64,000 bases of DNA from Diphasiastrum complanatum (GCA_029204225.1 CM055098.1:54878282-54942281); one strand, 5' to 3'. Shown: positions 1-12,013, numbered from the stretch's first letter. Made by a program: numbers and translations. Notes: generated by a model from the sequence alone, not told the origin.

Positions 1-1123
1 TCCTTCTCTAATTTTTACTCTCTCAAATGAAACTTGCTAAAAATGAACTGTTTTTCAATAGTCTGCATATTTGAACTGATTGTCGCTACAGTCTACATTT
101 TTGTACAGGTTTTTCCACAGGCAAAAAAATTGACACCTAACACTGTCGCTATTTTTTACCTTCCTGAGCAACTAAGTGTTTAGCGACACTTATGTAAGTT
201 GTTTTTGGGCCATTTATGCACTTTCAGAAAAGCGACACTTTTTGCGAAAAATGCAAAAAACCCGACACTGCATTTTAACACGCAGTTTATGACAAGCAAA
301 AAATGTGACACTTGTCTTTGAAATTGCGAAGGTGCCCTACAAATACTGAAGGTTGTCCTTAACTAAAGGCAAAGGCCAAAACAGCCAAGGACTATTGCGA
401 CGTCCATCTGCAGATTTACAAGGGATTCCAAATGCCAGATCATAACGTTTTCACGCTCCAACAACAAAGCAATCTATTGATCAGGTTAGTAGTTGTTAAC
501 TATCATGTAAATGTAAAGCTAGAATAATGCAAGATCTTCTAGTTGCTACGAATGTAAGTGAGTGATTGAAGATATGATAAGTCATAAGTCATCAGACAGA
601 GATAAAACGACCAGAACGGGTCTTTCAGTAGCTGACTCCTCAAAGTTAGTGATTATAGAGAGAGATATATATATATATTCAGAACTTTAGCAATTGTTTT
701 GAATCTGTAAGTAGGATCATGCGCTTATCAGCACAATTGTATTGTGATCTGATCGTTGTGTTTACAACATTATTATACAGATTTGCTATTGTTCTACACC
801 CGGTCGCATGCTTGTTGAATGATAATAACTATCACTCCTCTTACACAAACATTATTATAAGAGAAATGTATGGTTGTCTTTGACACCTAAATCAATTTTA
901 CATTCTCTTCATATCAGATTATCAGTATTAGGAAGATTGCATGGTTGTCACAGAAACCTAATCATTTCTTGCAATCTCTCCTTCACGGTAGTCTAAGATT
1001 CCTACATTGATAATTTGATTCAACACAAAAGAACTGCTCGCAAACTCCATTCTCTAAGTAATACACGATCTTGTTGTTAAGAATTTTTGTTTCATCAGTT
1101 GACATCTATCCAAAACGTCAACA
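1..1123 (+). repeat. LTR, right-hand part (Copia-type)
   Basis: A primer-binding site matching initiator-tRNA-Met (TGGTATCAGAAC, 1128-1139) follows a ...GTCAACA end at 1123, which marks the 3' edge of an LTR. The first 350 bases contain wording close to the TGTTGG-family LTRs found at 41 kb and 48 kb (a TTTTTACTC stretch, an ACAGTCTACATTTTTGTACAGG-like stretch, a GGTGCCCTA stretch), so this is probably a diverged relative. The left end lies outside the window. It contains no gene. Confidence 0.5.
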
Positions 1124-1127
1124 GATG

Positions 1128-1139
1128 TGGTATCAGAAC
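1128..1139 (+). other. Primer-binding site (tRNA-iMet type)
   Basis: TGGTATCAGAAC matches the plant retrotransposon PBS consensus TGGTATCAGAGC at 11 of 12 bases and sits a few bases after the LTR end. Two similar strings (GATATCAGAGCC, CGTATCAGAGCC) follow within 80 bases, so the PBS region appears locally duplicated. Confidence 0.6.
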
Positions 1140-1299
1140 TGATAATTTACATTCCTCGCATCCCACAAAAGTGATATCAGAGCCAACAAAAGTCGTATCA
1201 GAGCCATAGGTTCTTAGCATTACTCATGCGTTGTCTCTCCAAAAATTGACATCAAGTCTGTTGTAGGAAGAAGTTAGGAGGAAAAGCTTGTCTACGACA

Positions 1300-1395
1300 A
1301 TGAGTACCAAATCCATGGCACTCTACTCAAACAAGCAGCAGTCCAAGAAGAAGAAAGACTTCAAGGATAAGAAGACATTGCATCCGACATTACAG
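1300..1395 (+). pseudogene. Scrap of Copia gag (basic linker)
   Basis: An open stretch starting MSTKSMALYSNKQQSKKKKD resembles the ALYANKSTTKQKKKK linker of the Copia gag at about 49.9 kb. It follows the LTR and PBS but runs directly into Gypsy integrase sequence, so the element is chimeric or deleted. The assignment rests on a short lysine-rich match only. Confidence 0.3.
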
Positions 1396-2402
1396 TTCAT
1401 GAGATCTTACAATCAGGATGCTGGTGGCCAACGATTCATAAGGATACGAAGGAATACCTAAGGAAATGCGATGGGTGCCAAAGGGCAAGGAGACCGACGA
1501 GATTGAATTATGACCTTCTACACTTGGTCTTAGACCAAGCACCATTTGAAAAGTGGGGATTGGATTACATTGGTCCAATTCACCCTGCAACAAGAAGTAC
1601 CCAGGCTCGATACATAATCGTGGCCACCGACTACCTCACCAAGTGGGTTGAGGACAAGGCAGTAAAAGTAGCTGATGCTAGGACCACTGCCAAGTTTCTC
1701 TATGAAAATATCATTGTGCGCTTTGGGTGCCTGGTGGAGATAGTCAGTGATCGCGGGAGTCATTTCATCAATGAGACCATCAAGGCCATGTTGGAAGAAT
1801 TCTTCGTGATCCATAGAACGACTATGCCTTCTCGCAATAATGGGTAAGCAGAATCATCCAATAAGATCCTCTGTAGTGTGCTCACACAAACAGTTGAAGC
1901 TAGCATATCGGATTGGGAACACAAGTTGCATGCTGCTCTGTGGGCATTAAGGACAGCATATAAGGGAAGCACTGATCAAACGCCATTCCAATTGGTACAT
2001 GGTCAGGATGCTGTAATGTCGGTAGAGTTTTTAGTCCCTTCATTAAGAATTGCCACAACGCAACGCCTTGATGAATCCAAATCTCTACAATTATGCCACG
2101 AAGCTCTGCATAAGCTCTACGAAACATGCTTACTAGCTGTGCATGCACTGGCAGTTGAAAAGGAAAGATGCAAAGCATGGCACAATCGCAGGTTAGAAAA
2201 GAAAGATCTTTGTTCTGGAGATCTAGTCCTGATGTATAAGACCAAGGCGATCAAGGGGAAATTAAAATTCACAAGCGAAGGTCCTTATCGGATCAAAGAA
2301 ATTCTTAATCATGGAGCCGTGAATCTGGAGAAGCTAGATGGGACACCTTTCAACACACCCATTCACGGTAGCCGGTTGCACAAGTACTGGCCACCGCAGT
2401 AA
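1390..2402 (+). pseudogene. Gypsy-type integrase fragment
   Basis: The 3' end of a Ty3/Gypsy pol gene. The zinc-finger C half (WWPTIHKDTKEYLRKCDGCQ) lies at about 1422-1480. The catalytic core follows (WGLDYIGPI, VATDYLTKWVE, IVSDRGSHF, giving the two aspartates), then the integrase C-terminal domain ending in a HGSRLHKYWPP motif at 2402. An in-frame TAA at about 1844 replaces a codon just before the region of the catalytic glutamate (AESSNK). Reverse transcriptase and RNase H are absent upstream, where a Copia scrap and LTR lie instead. No 3' LTR is obvious downstream. A dead fragment. Confidence 0.85.
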
Positions 2403-3385
2403 GACAGATCCAAGTTGGTGGTGGCATGTTACGAAAAGTTTATTTGTTCGGCTATCACAACTAGATCCAGGAAGATCAAGCCAAATCAAGCTAGATCCAT
2501 CGAGGTTCAGCCAGATCTGGCAAGATCAGAGAAGATCCAACAAGATCCAAGAGAGATCCAGATCCAGATAGGATCAAGAGGAAAGTAGATCATCAGCCTT
2601 TACACCAATAAGGCCCCCAATTTGCAGATCAGAGATCTTGATCTCAGTAACCATGGCAAAATAAGAGCAAAATTCACCAAAACTGATGGATATGCTACCA
2701 AATATCTATCAAAACTTTCAGAGAGTTACTAACAGTCAGATCTAACATGGATGTAGCAGATTACCAGTTTGCAAAAGTTAAAAATCAGAGAATCTCAAGA
2801 TTTCGTCAAAAAAAAAAAAACACTCTAAAAGAGCACTTTTTTCATGATTTTTGGAGATCCCCTAGAAAATAGCTTTTGAAACCTGGACAGTCAATATATC
2901 TGACCCAGATGCATCTATGAAAATCTCTACGAGAGTTTTTGATGGAAAAAACATCATTTTTTAATGTATGTGAAGGTTCCAAGAAGCAGAATATTCAGAA
3001 CCTTCGCAGATCATCAAGATCATCAAACCAACCTTCGCAAGGGGCATACATTATAGGAGTTCTCAAACTTAGAAGGGCCATTTGCTATGAGTTTTTTTTT
3101 TTTCCTTGTTGTTTATGTCCATGTGGCCCAATCGGTTCTTGACATAGTGGCTTCTATGTAACATAACTCGCCTGACCCGGAAAACACAATTCATGTTTGG
3201 GCAAATTTGAATTTCCGGTTCAATAGATTGGAAGCATACTATTGGCTGGCATGCATGACAACTGGTTGACTAAACTGCTTGGGTTAACCTCAAGTTAAAA
3301 TTATCTTGGGCCTCACAAATAGGTTTGGCGCCTATTATACTCTGGACTCTCATATTGACAAGTTCAAACGTGAACTCTTCAAGCT
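2403..3385. other. Non-coding, GATC-rich then AT-rich
   Basis: From 2403 to about 2650 the DNA is unusually rich in AGATCCA/AGATCAAG words, a degenerate short repeat probably belonging to the 3' untranslated part of the Gypsy element. From 2700 to 3200 there are phrases related to the TR-leader repeats at 5.6-6.8 kb (CGAGAGTT, CCTTCGCA). No convincing gene. Confidence 0.4.
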
Positions 3386-3985
3386 ATGGCGATGCGATGG
3401 AGACCGAGGTCCTTGATATGCTCTGCAATTTTTTATAATGAGAGGGAAGACGATGGCGCATGGATTGCTCGTGAATATCATAAGGCTTCTTGGGTACTAA
3501 TGCATCCATCGGCGAGAGGGTCTTTTCGCCAAAAGAAAAAGGCCAAGTATACATATAGATCTTATTGGAAAGGGCGGATTATTGATTTCAAAGTTAATCC
3601 AGGAGGACAAACCATTTCAGAGGTGCTTATTCAACATGTTTATATGCATTCAGAACTTAATGTGGAGGCTATAAATCCACATGATTTTTGAAAGTGTAAT
3701 TGTAAGTATCTTAATTTTTTGGGTTGCTTGTCATTTTTAAAACGTAATCGCATTTATGAATCAGAGCTTATTATGATTTTGTATTGCAGATCTTTATCCT
3801 TCAAATATACATGAATGGAAACTCGTGGCGTCTCTTTCAGGTATTATAGATGTCATCCATTCAGAAATTGGCAAATTGAAATACAGAGGACGAACGGCAA
3901 AAGAACTTGCAGATTCTGAAATATTTTTTTTTTTTGCTACGTATATTCCTATTGGGCGGAATCCCAACAAATTGTAAATAAATAA
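3386..3985 (+). pseudogene. Unrecognised two-part coding remnant
   Basis: An open frame of 101 residues (MAMRWRPRSLICSAIF...) ends at 3691. After a GTAAGT-like site near 3703 and a TTGCAG near 3789, a second open stretch (LYPSNIHEWKLVASLSG, then KLKYRGRTAKELADSE) runs to about 3975. The two parts could be exons of one gene. I do not recognise the family. The region is cut on the right by an LTR copy. A remnant of a transposon-encoded protein is the likeliest explanation. Confidence 0.3.
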
Positions 3986-4001
3986 ATTCGACCAATAAAA
4001 T

Positions 4002-4466
4002 GTGTTGCGAGGGCATGGCATCCTACGTGTATAAGCTCAAGGCCCAATAAGCACGCAAGCTTAAGTGTAAATAAAATAAAATAGACTTGGGCCTTTGAAT
4101 TAAAATAAAACTAGAGGCCCTTTAAACTTAGAAGATTATTTTCCATGCTTTTTGGTTTATGGTAGTTAAGGTTTTTCCATAAGCAATGACATTGAGCATT
4201 TGAGCTAACCTCCATCTCATCTCTCTCTCTCACTCTCTTCTCCTTCTTCTTCTTCTTCTATTTTATCTTCTCTCTTCACCCGAAATCATAATGAAGTTAG
4301 TTTAGGAAGAGTAGAGTTAGAGTGAGTAGTGTTAGTGGAGGTAGAGTTAGATGCAAAGTAGGAACTAACTAAAATTAGCATCTAAGCATAGCTAGGTACC
4401 TATCCAGTGAATTGAACCTTGTTGACAGGCGGGAGGACTATACTACGCAAGATCTTTGACCCTACA
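4002..4466 (+). repeat. Partial or solo LTR, copy A of gag-element family
   Basis: The segment ends ...GATCTTTGACCCTACA at 4466, exactly like the LTR end at 5325, and shares about 200 bases with it (from 4268 onward). Unlike the copy at 5325 it is not followed by a PBS but by unrelated sequence, so it behaves as a solo or displaced LTR. The left end is uncertain; TGTTGCGAGG at about 4002 is a guess. It includes a pyrimidine-rich tract and phrases (GTGTATAAGC, ACTAGAGGCCC) shared with the LTR at 18.8-19.6 kb. Confidence 0.5.
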
Positions 4467-5140
4467 ATTCCATACACAAATGGAGGAATGGAAAAACTAG
4501 AGTGTATACCTCTACCTAATTTCCAAGATAACGTGTGGTGGATTGCAGTCAACGACAATATAATAAAATGTTTTCGTTCCAAGCTATATAATGATGTACA
4601 AAAGTCACTCAAAACTAGTACTGGATCAAGAAATGTGCACTTAAGCTGGTTTGCTCTAATGTCATTGTTTGTCAGCTCTTTTTCAAACACGGAGGTGCAT
4701 TGAACTCCCACATTGTTTGTTTGCAAAAATCTATCAGATGATTTTTTATTCAAACTCATGGACAAAGGTTGGGATATAAGATCCACTGTAGATATTGCTT
4801 GTAGAATCAAACATTCATCTATATCATTTAGATACAATATAGAAAAGCAAATGCTTAGTATGGTGTTTCATTATCAGAGATGGAAATAACACAATGGTAC
4901 TTGGGCCCCATTAGATCAAGATCTAGACAGCATTGGACACACTGATCGTATATATATTGATATCATGGCAAATGGGAATTTACTTACTACTACTGAGCTT
5001 GAGCAGGACTTGACCTTATTCTACATTAGAACGGAACTAACACTTTTACAGCAAGATATCTTCGAATATTTCAGTTTTATATTGGATGGAAAATTGGTAT
5101 GTGAAATCAATGAATTTGTATATTAATTTGTATTCATTAT
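4467..5140 (+). pseudogene. Unrecognised segment between LTR copies
   Basis: It includes an open stretch reading IPYTNGGMEKLECIPLPNF and onward to about 4703, then degenerate sequence. I cannot assign a family. It could be the right half of the coding remnant at 3.4-4.0 kb, split by LTR copy A, but no shared motif proves this. Confidence 0.25.
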
Positions 5141-5141
5141 C

Positions 5142-5325
5142 CTCTCTCTTCACCCAAAATCATGATGAAGTTAGTTTAGGAAGAGTAGAGTTAGAGTGAG
5201 TAATGTTAGTGGAGGTAGAGTTAGATGCAAAGTAGGAACTAGCTAAAATTAGCATCTATGCATAGTTAGGTACCTATTTGTTGACAGGTGGGAGGGCTAT
5301 ACTACGCAAGATCTTTGACCCTACA
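5142..5325 (+). repeat. Truncated 5' LTR, copy B of gag-element family
   Basis: About 184 bases nearly identical to 4268-4466, ending in GACCCTACA and followed at once by a TGGCACCGTTGCCGG primer-binding site. Only the right end of the LTR is present; its left part is missing. Confidence 0.65.
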
Positions 5326-5326
5326 T

Positions 5327-5341
5327 TGGCACCGTTGCCGG
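5327..5341 (+). other. Primer-binding site (TGGCRCCGTTGCCGG type)
   Basis: TGGCACCGTTGCCGG is one base from the TGGCGCCGTTGCCGG PBS used by many plant Gypsy-type and gag-only LTR elements. It lies directly after the LTR end at 5325 and fixes the plus orientation of the element that carries the leader and gag to the right. Confidence 0.75.
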
Positions 5342-6816
5342 ACATAGGTCTCCACTAACTAGTTTAATTGCATTTTAGCTATTTTCTTGCTTTTTAGAGT
5401 AGTTTTAGGTAGATTTTTGGGAGTTTAGAGTTAGTTTTCTGTTTTTTTTTGTGTTTGGATTGTTCACAGCTAGCGAAGGAGGTGTGAGAGGGTAGAGGAG
5501 GCCCTGAACAGCCTCTAAGGGCTTGAAACCCAAACCAACTAACCAAAAAACCCTAAAATCACACCAATCTGTATTTTGGAGGGAAAAAGAGCCTGAAATC
5601 TCATCAGATTTTTATATATCCAAAACCAGTGTGAATTAACCCTTGCATCACTAGCAGCAGCTTCAGGGTATTGTCCCAGACCTGCATAAAAGCCTGCGAG
5701 AGTCAGTTCCAAGCATATTGCAAAAATCAGAGAAAAATCATAAAAAATTCAAGAAACCCTTGAAAAAATTCAAAAACATCCAAATCTTCACCAGAACTCT
5801 CGCAGACCCTCTGAAGTTCCATCTCAGTGAGACCAGGACACAAAGAAGCTTGCGAGAGTTAGTTTGATGTCTGAGTGTCTGTGCGAGAGTTCCCAGTGAA
5901 AAAAAGATGGAAAAGTACCAGTGAACCCTCGCAAACACCAAAACTTTTAGTTCCAGTGGGCAAGAACTCTCATAGAAGATTCTGAAGTTCCATCTCATAG
6001 AGAAAAGGACACAGAAGATCTTGCGAGAGTTAGTTTGATTTCAGTGAGCAGAAAATTCGATTTAAGTGCTAAAAAATCACTAAAAATTGAAGATCCAGCA
6101 AATCCTTTCAGTAAGAACTCTCGAAGACACTTTCAATCGATTCAAAATGTCCATTTCCATCAGTGATGAAGACTGCGAGAGTTAGTACAGAGAATTGGTG
6201 AAGATCAAGCCCAAATAGTGGTTCTGAACCCTCGCATACAGTGAAATTTTCACTTATTGCGAGAGTCATTAGAGGAGTTTTGAGCTCCAAAAAGACCCTT
6301 TAAGAATTCATGCAAGATGTAGTTTATATTATTAAAATATTATAACACTAATACTTTTGACTTGCCATAACTTTTTACTCATAGCTCAAAAGTATGTCAT
6401 CTAACATATCATTGAAAGCCCTTGTTGAGCGCTTTCCAATGCACCAAACTTCGCTAAATTCGGACTTACCACTAAAAAGTTATGCCATTTTTAGTGTGGA
6501 ATCAAAATGTGGACTCAAAAAGTTACGTTACGTAGATTTCAAATTTCAGTGTTTTGATTGGTCCATGTGTAAGAAAAAATTGAGAAAAAATATAAAAAGA
6601 ATATTTACAAAGGGTCTTTTTTGGATTTAGAACTCCTCTAATGTAACTCTCGCAAAGAATTCCATAGTGAGATCTAACCCAGATCCAGCTATTATGATCC
6701 TTGAGAGAGTTACTTCCCAAAGATCTAAGAGATATCAAGTTTTTTATCTGCAAAAACAGCTAAAAAATCCTCGCACAGCCAACCCTCGCACAAGAGAACC
6801 CTAGCAAACTAGATCA
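5342..6816 (+). repeat. Leader with degenerate internal repeats, gag element copy 1
   Basis: A non-coding leader between PBS and gag. The phrase TGCGAGAGTTAGT recurs at about 5848, 6020 and 6172, with variants near 5692 and 6257. CTGAAGTTCCATCTCA occurs twice (about 5811 and 5980). The block starting TGTCCCAGACCTGCATA (about 5672) is repeated at about 15,176, which ties this leader to the one of copy 2. No reading frame is convincing here. Confidence 0.6.
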
Positions 6817-8432
6817 GTGGAAAGATCTGCATCAGATCTAGCTACTGTCAAAATCTCAGGTCAATCAATGCAAGGAGTAAGAAGATATCAAGAAAAAACC
6901 AACGTAAAAGGCCTATTTCACTTCCGGCCGATCAGATTGATCAGATCCTTAAGATCCAGACTGCATTCCACTGTACAAGCAAGATCCAGCTACTTTGGAA
7001 CCCACCATCAAATGAAACTGAGATCGGGACGATCAATAGCAAGAAGGATAGCAAATCAAGCACCACACCTTCCCAGATTAGCAGTTGTGCAACAAGAGGC
7101 AGAACCGACACTAGCACCAATGGATCCAATGGGCCAACCCGTACCTGTCCCTCCCTTGCAAGCAGTCCGGAGAGCATCTTGGATGGAAATATCAAAATAC
7201 GATGGATCATCAGATCTCATCTGATTCCTCCATATTTATGAGCAAGCTTGTGAAATCTACGGTGAACGGACACATGCGAAAAAGTTGATGTTGTTCCCCA
7301 TGTCCTTATTGGCAGTGGCTCAGGATTGGTTTTTCAACCTGTCAGAGGAAGAAAAATCTACTTGGGAAGCGGCTAAAGCGGCTCTCATTACGTGCTTTAA
7401 ACCAAGAAAGTTCCTGGAAGACCCATTTCTCCTGCTGAGTAAAGTCAAGATGGGAAAACGAGAAAGGGTCAGGGATTATATTGATCGGGTCAAACATCTA
7501 CGATCCGAGTGCAGTGCAGCCCTAACTCCCGATCATGTGGTTCCTAGCCGGATTACCATGAAGCATCAGAAGAGAACTGAAACGACAAGAGCAGTATGCT
7601 ACTCTGCAAGAAGCTATGGAAGATGCCATCAGGGAAGAGGATAAGGGATCTGACGACGAATATCCATCCACCCACACTCTTGCTCCCTCGTTAGCATCGT
7701 CATCATCAAATGCATCCGCTCTATCCACAGAACTGTTGTTGGAGCAAATGACAAAATTACACAAACAGCAAATGGAGCAACTGATGGCGCAGTTTGACCA
7801 AAAACTGAAAGCCTTACAGGGAGTTGTAGCAGTAACGCCACATCAACCGGAACCAAATTAGTTGCAGTATCCGCGACGGGAGAATGTATGGTATTTAGTG
7901 TGCATGCAAACTATACAGCAAATGAGTGTCCAGTCCTAAAGCAAAATCTGAGACTGACACATAGATTCTGTCATCTGTGCAATGCAACATCGCACGATAT
8001 GGCATTTTGCCTGTTTAACCCCCGGATTGTTCAACAGAAGAGAAGTTCTTATCAGACTTCTTATCCATATCATCAACGGAACCCAACGCGGCATCAAGGT
8101 ACGGCGCACTGAATCAACAACAACGTATGGCCTTACCTGCACCACCAGGGCCAGCCAATCAACAAGTGGCCCATGTAAACCTGACAGCAGCGGAACCAGA
8201 GATTCAAACACCACCTCAACCTGAGCAACAGCAATGGTACGGACTAGATGAACCATTTATGGATCCTGTCATAAATGAATATGTTGCAGCCTATGCAGCT
8301 CAAACTCAGCGTCAAGGCAGAAGAAATTACGGTTGCTACGGATGCGGCGAAGGACACAGAATTGTAGAATGTCTCTACAAGGGACAATATACATCTTTCT
8401 GCCGAGAATGCGGTTATGGGCACTGTTACGTG
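6817..8432 (+). pseudogene. Gag of LTR element, copy 1, truncated
   Basis: The coding region starts near 6817 and includes MKLRSGRSIARRIANQ. It then has a retrotransposon gag core (EQACEIYGERTHAKKLMLFP, AQDWFFNLSEEEKSTW, KVKMGKRERVRDYIDRVKHL) at about 7230-7500. A glutamine-rich coiled stretch (LLLEQMTKLHKQQMEQLMAQ) lies at about 7736-7800, and a CYGCGEGHRIVEC zinc knuckle plus a second cysteine pair at 8335-8430. It is broken by a stop near 7222, a frameshift near 7550 and further stops near 7860. It ends in the second knuckle where the Copia remnant begins. It matches the double-knuckle gag at 16.8-18.6 kb. Gypsy-like gag is the best guess for its class. Confidence 0.75.
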
Positions 8433-11400
8433 AGCAGATCTGCAACCATATTTTTTGATTTTATATACTGGATCTAGAGCTCTCCTTTTGAGATCAAATC
8501 TCGAATGTGATGGTACTTCAGAGGTATGTGCTTTGTCTTGGAATGGAAGACGGGATCCTGGGACATATAGATGGCACTCTGAGAGTCCATCATCATCATG
8601 CTTGGCCCTTTTTGTGGTATCCTGATTGCCTTCAGCATCATCTGCAGTCACACTACCTCATTCGTCACTTTTGAAATTGCGATATACTCAGCTTCGTAGG
8701 AGGATTGAGCTACCAAGATTTGCATTTTGCATATCCAGCTGATTGCAGCTCCGCACGCTATTGTACATCTCCCAGTAACGGACTTGTTGTCATCTTTGCA
8801 GCTCACCCAGCTTGCATGATTATAGTGATGCAGCTCGAATCCTTTTTCTTCATTCTCAGCTCTGTAGGTTAATACCATATTCTGGGTACCTTGTAGATAC
8901 TGGAGGATTCGTTTGGCCATTTGCCAATGTGCCATACCAAAATTTGAAGAAAATTGGCTCAATACATAAACAGAGAAAGCCAGATCAGGTCTGGTACAGA
9001 TTGTCAAGTACATCAGACTACCGATTAAGTTCTGGTAGGGTATATCTGCCATCTTTTGTTCTTTCTCTTCAATTTTTGGGCAATCTTGTTTCGTGAGCTT
9101 GGCTCCAGCTATCATTGGTGTGGATTTCTCTTTGCAGTCCATCATGCGGTACTACTTCAGCACTTTTCTGGCATATTCTGACTGACTCAAGTGCATTTCG
9201 CCCTTTGTTCGATCTCTTTTGATCTCTAGCCCTAGGCATTTTGTTGCTTCTCCAAGATCTATGATTTCGTAGCTTTCAAAAATCTGACTCTTTGTGTCTT
9301 TGATCAGCATCAAGGGATTTCCTATCATCAGTGAATCATCCACGAAAATGGTCAGTATCACAAAATTATTTTCTATTCTTTTGATGTAGACATTGTAGTC
9401 TGGTTGAGTAGGATTGAAATCTAGAGACTTCAGAAGGCCATCAAGCTTTTTGTACCAGGCTCATGATGCCTGTTTTAGACCGTACATGCATCTCTATAGT
9501 CCATTGACATATTGTCTGTTGTTGAGGTCTTCATAGCCTTCAGGTTGCTTCATAAAGATTTCTTCCTCTAGATCTCCATGGAGAAAGGCTGTTTTCATGT
9601 CAATCTGGTGAATTTCCAGATTGTACTGTGTGGCATATGCAAGGAGTAGCCTTATGCTTGTCATCTTGACCATGGATGAATATGTGTCGAAATAGTCAAC
9701 ATCATATCTCTGCGTGTAGCCCTTCGTGACAAGCCTTGCTTTGTAGCAGCCAATAGTGCCATCTAATTTTAGCTTTTTCTTGTACACCCACTTGTAGTCG
9801 ACTACTTTTCTATTTTCTGGCAGTGGCTCTAATGTCCATGCCTTGTTTCGCCTCATCGACTCGATCTCCTCTAACATTGCCTGATTTCAGAATTCTCCCT
9901 CTAGACTCTGGATAGCTTCTTGGTATGTTGTTGGCTCTCTTGTGAAGCTGCAGTATTCAAACTACGTGTCTTCGCTCCATTGAAGATTGTCAAAGTAGCA
10001 GTCTGGAGGTCTTCTTTGTCTCGTTGACCTTTGAGGTTCGTTTCGTCGCTTCTCAAACATTTCTTGTTTGTGGGATCGATCCTTTGCCTCCTGCTGCTCT
10101 AAAGTCTGGAACTCTGCATTCTGATTTGATGTCTGTTCTCAATCTTCCTCTGGAATAGGCAGCAGTGTGAAGATCTCATGGCCTCTTTCATCTTTTAGTC
10201 CAAGAAATTTGGACTCATCGAACTTCACATCTCTACTCGAAACAACCTTCTTCGTGGTTGGATCGTAGAGCCTGTACACATGTGTTCCGTTTGAGTAGCC
10301 GACCATGATTGTTAGTTCAGATTTGTCATTGAACTTGCTTCTCTTTTCCTTCGAAATGTGCTTGTATGCTGCACATTCAAACACTCGTATGTATGACAGA
10401 TTAGGTTTTCTGCCTGTCCACATTTCGTATGGTGTTTTGTTTTCCAACATCGTTGTTGTAGATCTATTCTGCAGGTGTACAGCTGCAGCTATTGCCTCGA
10501 CCCAGAATTGACCTGACAATTGAGCCTGTGCCATCATGCATCTGGCTCCTTCGACTAGCATTCTGTTTTTTCTTTCTGCCACACCATTGTATTTAGGTGT
10601 GTATGCAGGAGTGAACTAGTGTTCGATCCCCTGTTCTTCGCAGAATCTTGAGAATTCTGTACTTTTGTATTCACCTCCATTGTCAAATCCAAGGATCTGT
10701 ATCTTTTTCGAGGTGTGTCGCTCTACGAATGCCACAAACTTCTTGAAAGAATCAAACAATTTGGATTTTTTCTTCAAGTAGTAGATCATGGTCATCCGGT
10801 TGTAATCATCTATGAACGTTAGAAAATATCTCGAACCTGAGAGCGAATCTGTTCTCATCGGTCCACAGACATCAGAGTGGATGAGCTCAAGAACTTCTTT
10901 GGCTCTTCTTCCCTCGTGTGTGAATGGATTCCGATAGAATCACTGCTCTATCGTTTTCGAGTTCGCGAAAGTTGATCAAGATCTTCTTGTTGCAGGTTAT
11001 GTGAGATGTTGCTCCTGAATCGATGACTACATCATAATCGTGTTCAGAATAGCTTGTCGAAGCTTCGTCGAGTATAGTGAAAGATTCATCACCTCTTTCA
11101 ACATCCTTTGATGACTCTGCAACGTTTGCCTTTTCAGCTTTGTTTTTCCTTTTTGGGTTGAATCTGCAGTCGTATGCAGAATGCCCTTTCTTCTTGCAAT
11201 GCATGCAAGGTATTGCTGGATTGAACCAGCATTTGTTGGCCGTATGGCCTGGTTTGTGGCAGTGATCGCAAGAAGAAGATTGCTGATTCGAGGACTTTGT
11301 CTTCTCAAATCTTGGCTTGTTTTTGTTCTTCTTCTTTTCTTTCGTGAAGAGAGCCTTCTCTTGATCACTGCTTCTCTCTCTTTCATCTCTCATCAGTCTC

Positions 11401-11949
11401 TCATCAGCCACAAGACTGACTACTTTGTCGAATGTCATATTTGGTAGACTCGGTATGAGCATTCTCAGAAGCTAATAGGATGTCGAAAGAGATTTCATGA
11501 AGTACATCAGCTGTTGTGGTGCTGGGACCTGGTGCTCCTGTCCTGATGCAGCAAGTTGAGCGAAGATCGTTCTGATCTTTTCAACGTGTTGATCCAACTG
11601 GTCTCACCATATTGATTGCAATTGATTGTAAAGATGCATGACTGAAGCTGCAGTCCTCACTTCATACTTCTGCTTTAATCTTTCCCACGCTGCATGGCTG
11701 CTTTCGTAGTCTTCAATCTACATGAGTAGATCTTCATTTATGGACAAAACAATAATCGCCATTGCACGCTCATCCTTTCTAATCTATTCAGCTCTCCTCG
11801 GGTCTCCCTCTGGAGGCTGCACCTCTAAGAGATCGGTCACCGACCAGATCCCTTCGCCTTTCAAAAGTGTTTTGATTTTGAATTTCCAGTTTCTATAATT
11901 TGCGCCATCAAGATTGATTGCTACTCTGGTCTGGATTGTTGTAGCCATA
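8432..11949 (-). pseudogene. Copia gag-pol polyprotein remnant (element 1)
   Basis: Read on the minus strand from an ATG at 11949. A UBN2-type gag (NLDGANYRNWKFKIKTLL) is followed by two CCHC knuckles (CDHCHKPGHTANKC and CMHCKKKGHSAYDC, about 11,160-11,270) and the protease motif VIDSGATSHI (about 11,010). Integrase follows (FLTFIDDYN, FDNGGEY, KNRMLVEGARCM; 10,860-10,139), then reverse transcriptase (KAFLHGD-type core, IFVDD at about 9340) and RNase H (SSYEAEY, then KNMVADLLT at about 8440). The order is the Copia order. Several stops break gag near 11,460-11,800 and the frame is lost around 10,120-9,880. Sequence stops abruptly at 8432 with no 3' LTR or polypurine tract. Confidence 0.88.
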
Positions 11950-12001
11950 TTGTGTTGTCTGGAAGAATAACTGCTGGGATATCAGTAGTGATAACATGTC
12001 A

Positions 12002-12013
12002 GCTCTGATACCA
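12002..12013 (-). other. Primer-binding site of Copia element 1
   Basis: On the minus strand the sequence reads TGGTATCAGAGC immediately after the LTR end ...CGCGACA. It is a perfect match to the tRNA-iMet PBS consensus and fixes both LTR edge and orientation. Confidence 0.9.

Noticed and set aside
8244-8651. 135-residue minus-strand open frame
   Set aside because: It is an off-frame reading of Copia RNase H; the correct frame shows KAIRIPQKGPSMMMMDS and KNMVADLLT.
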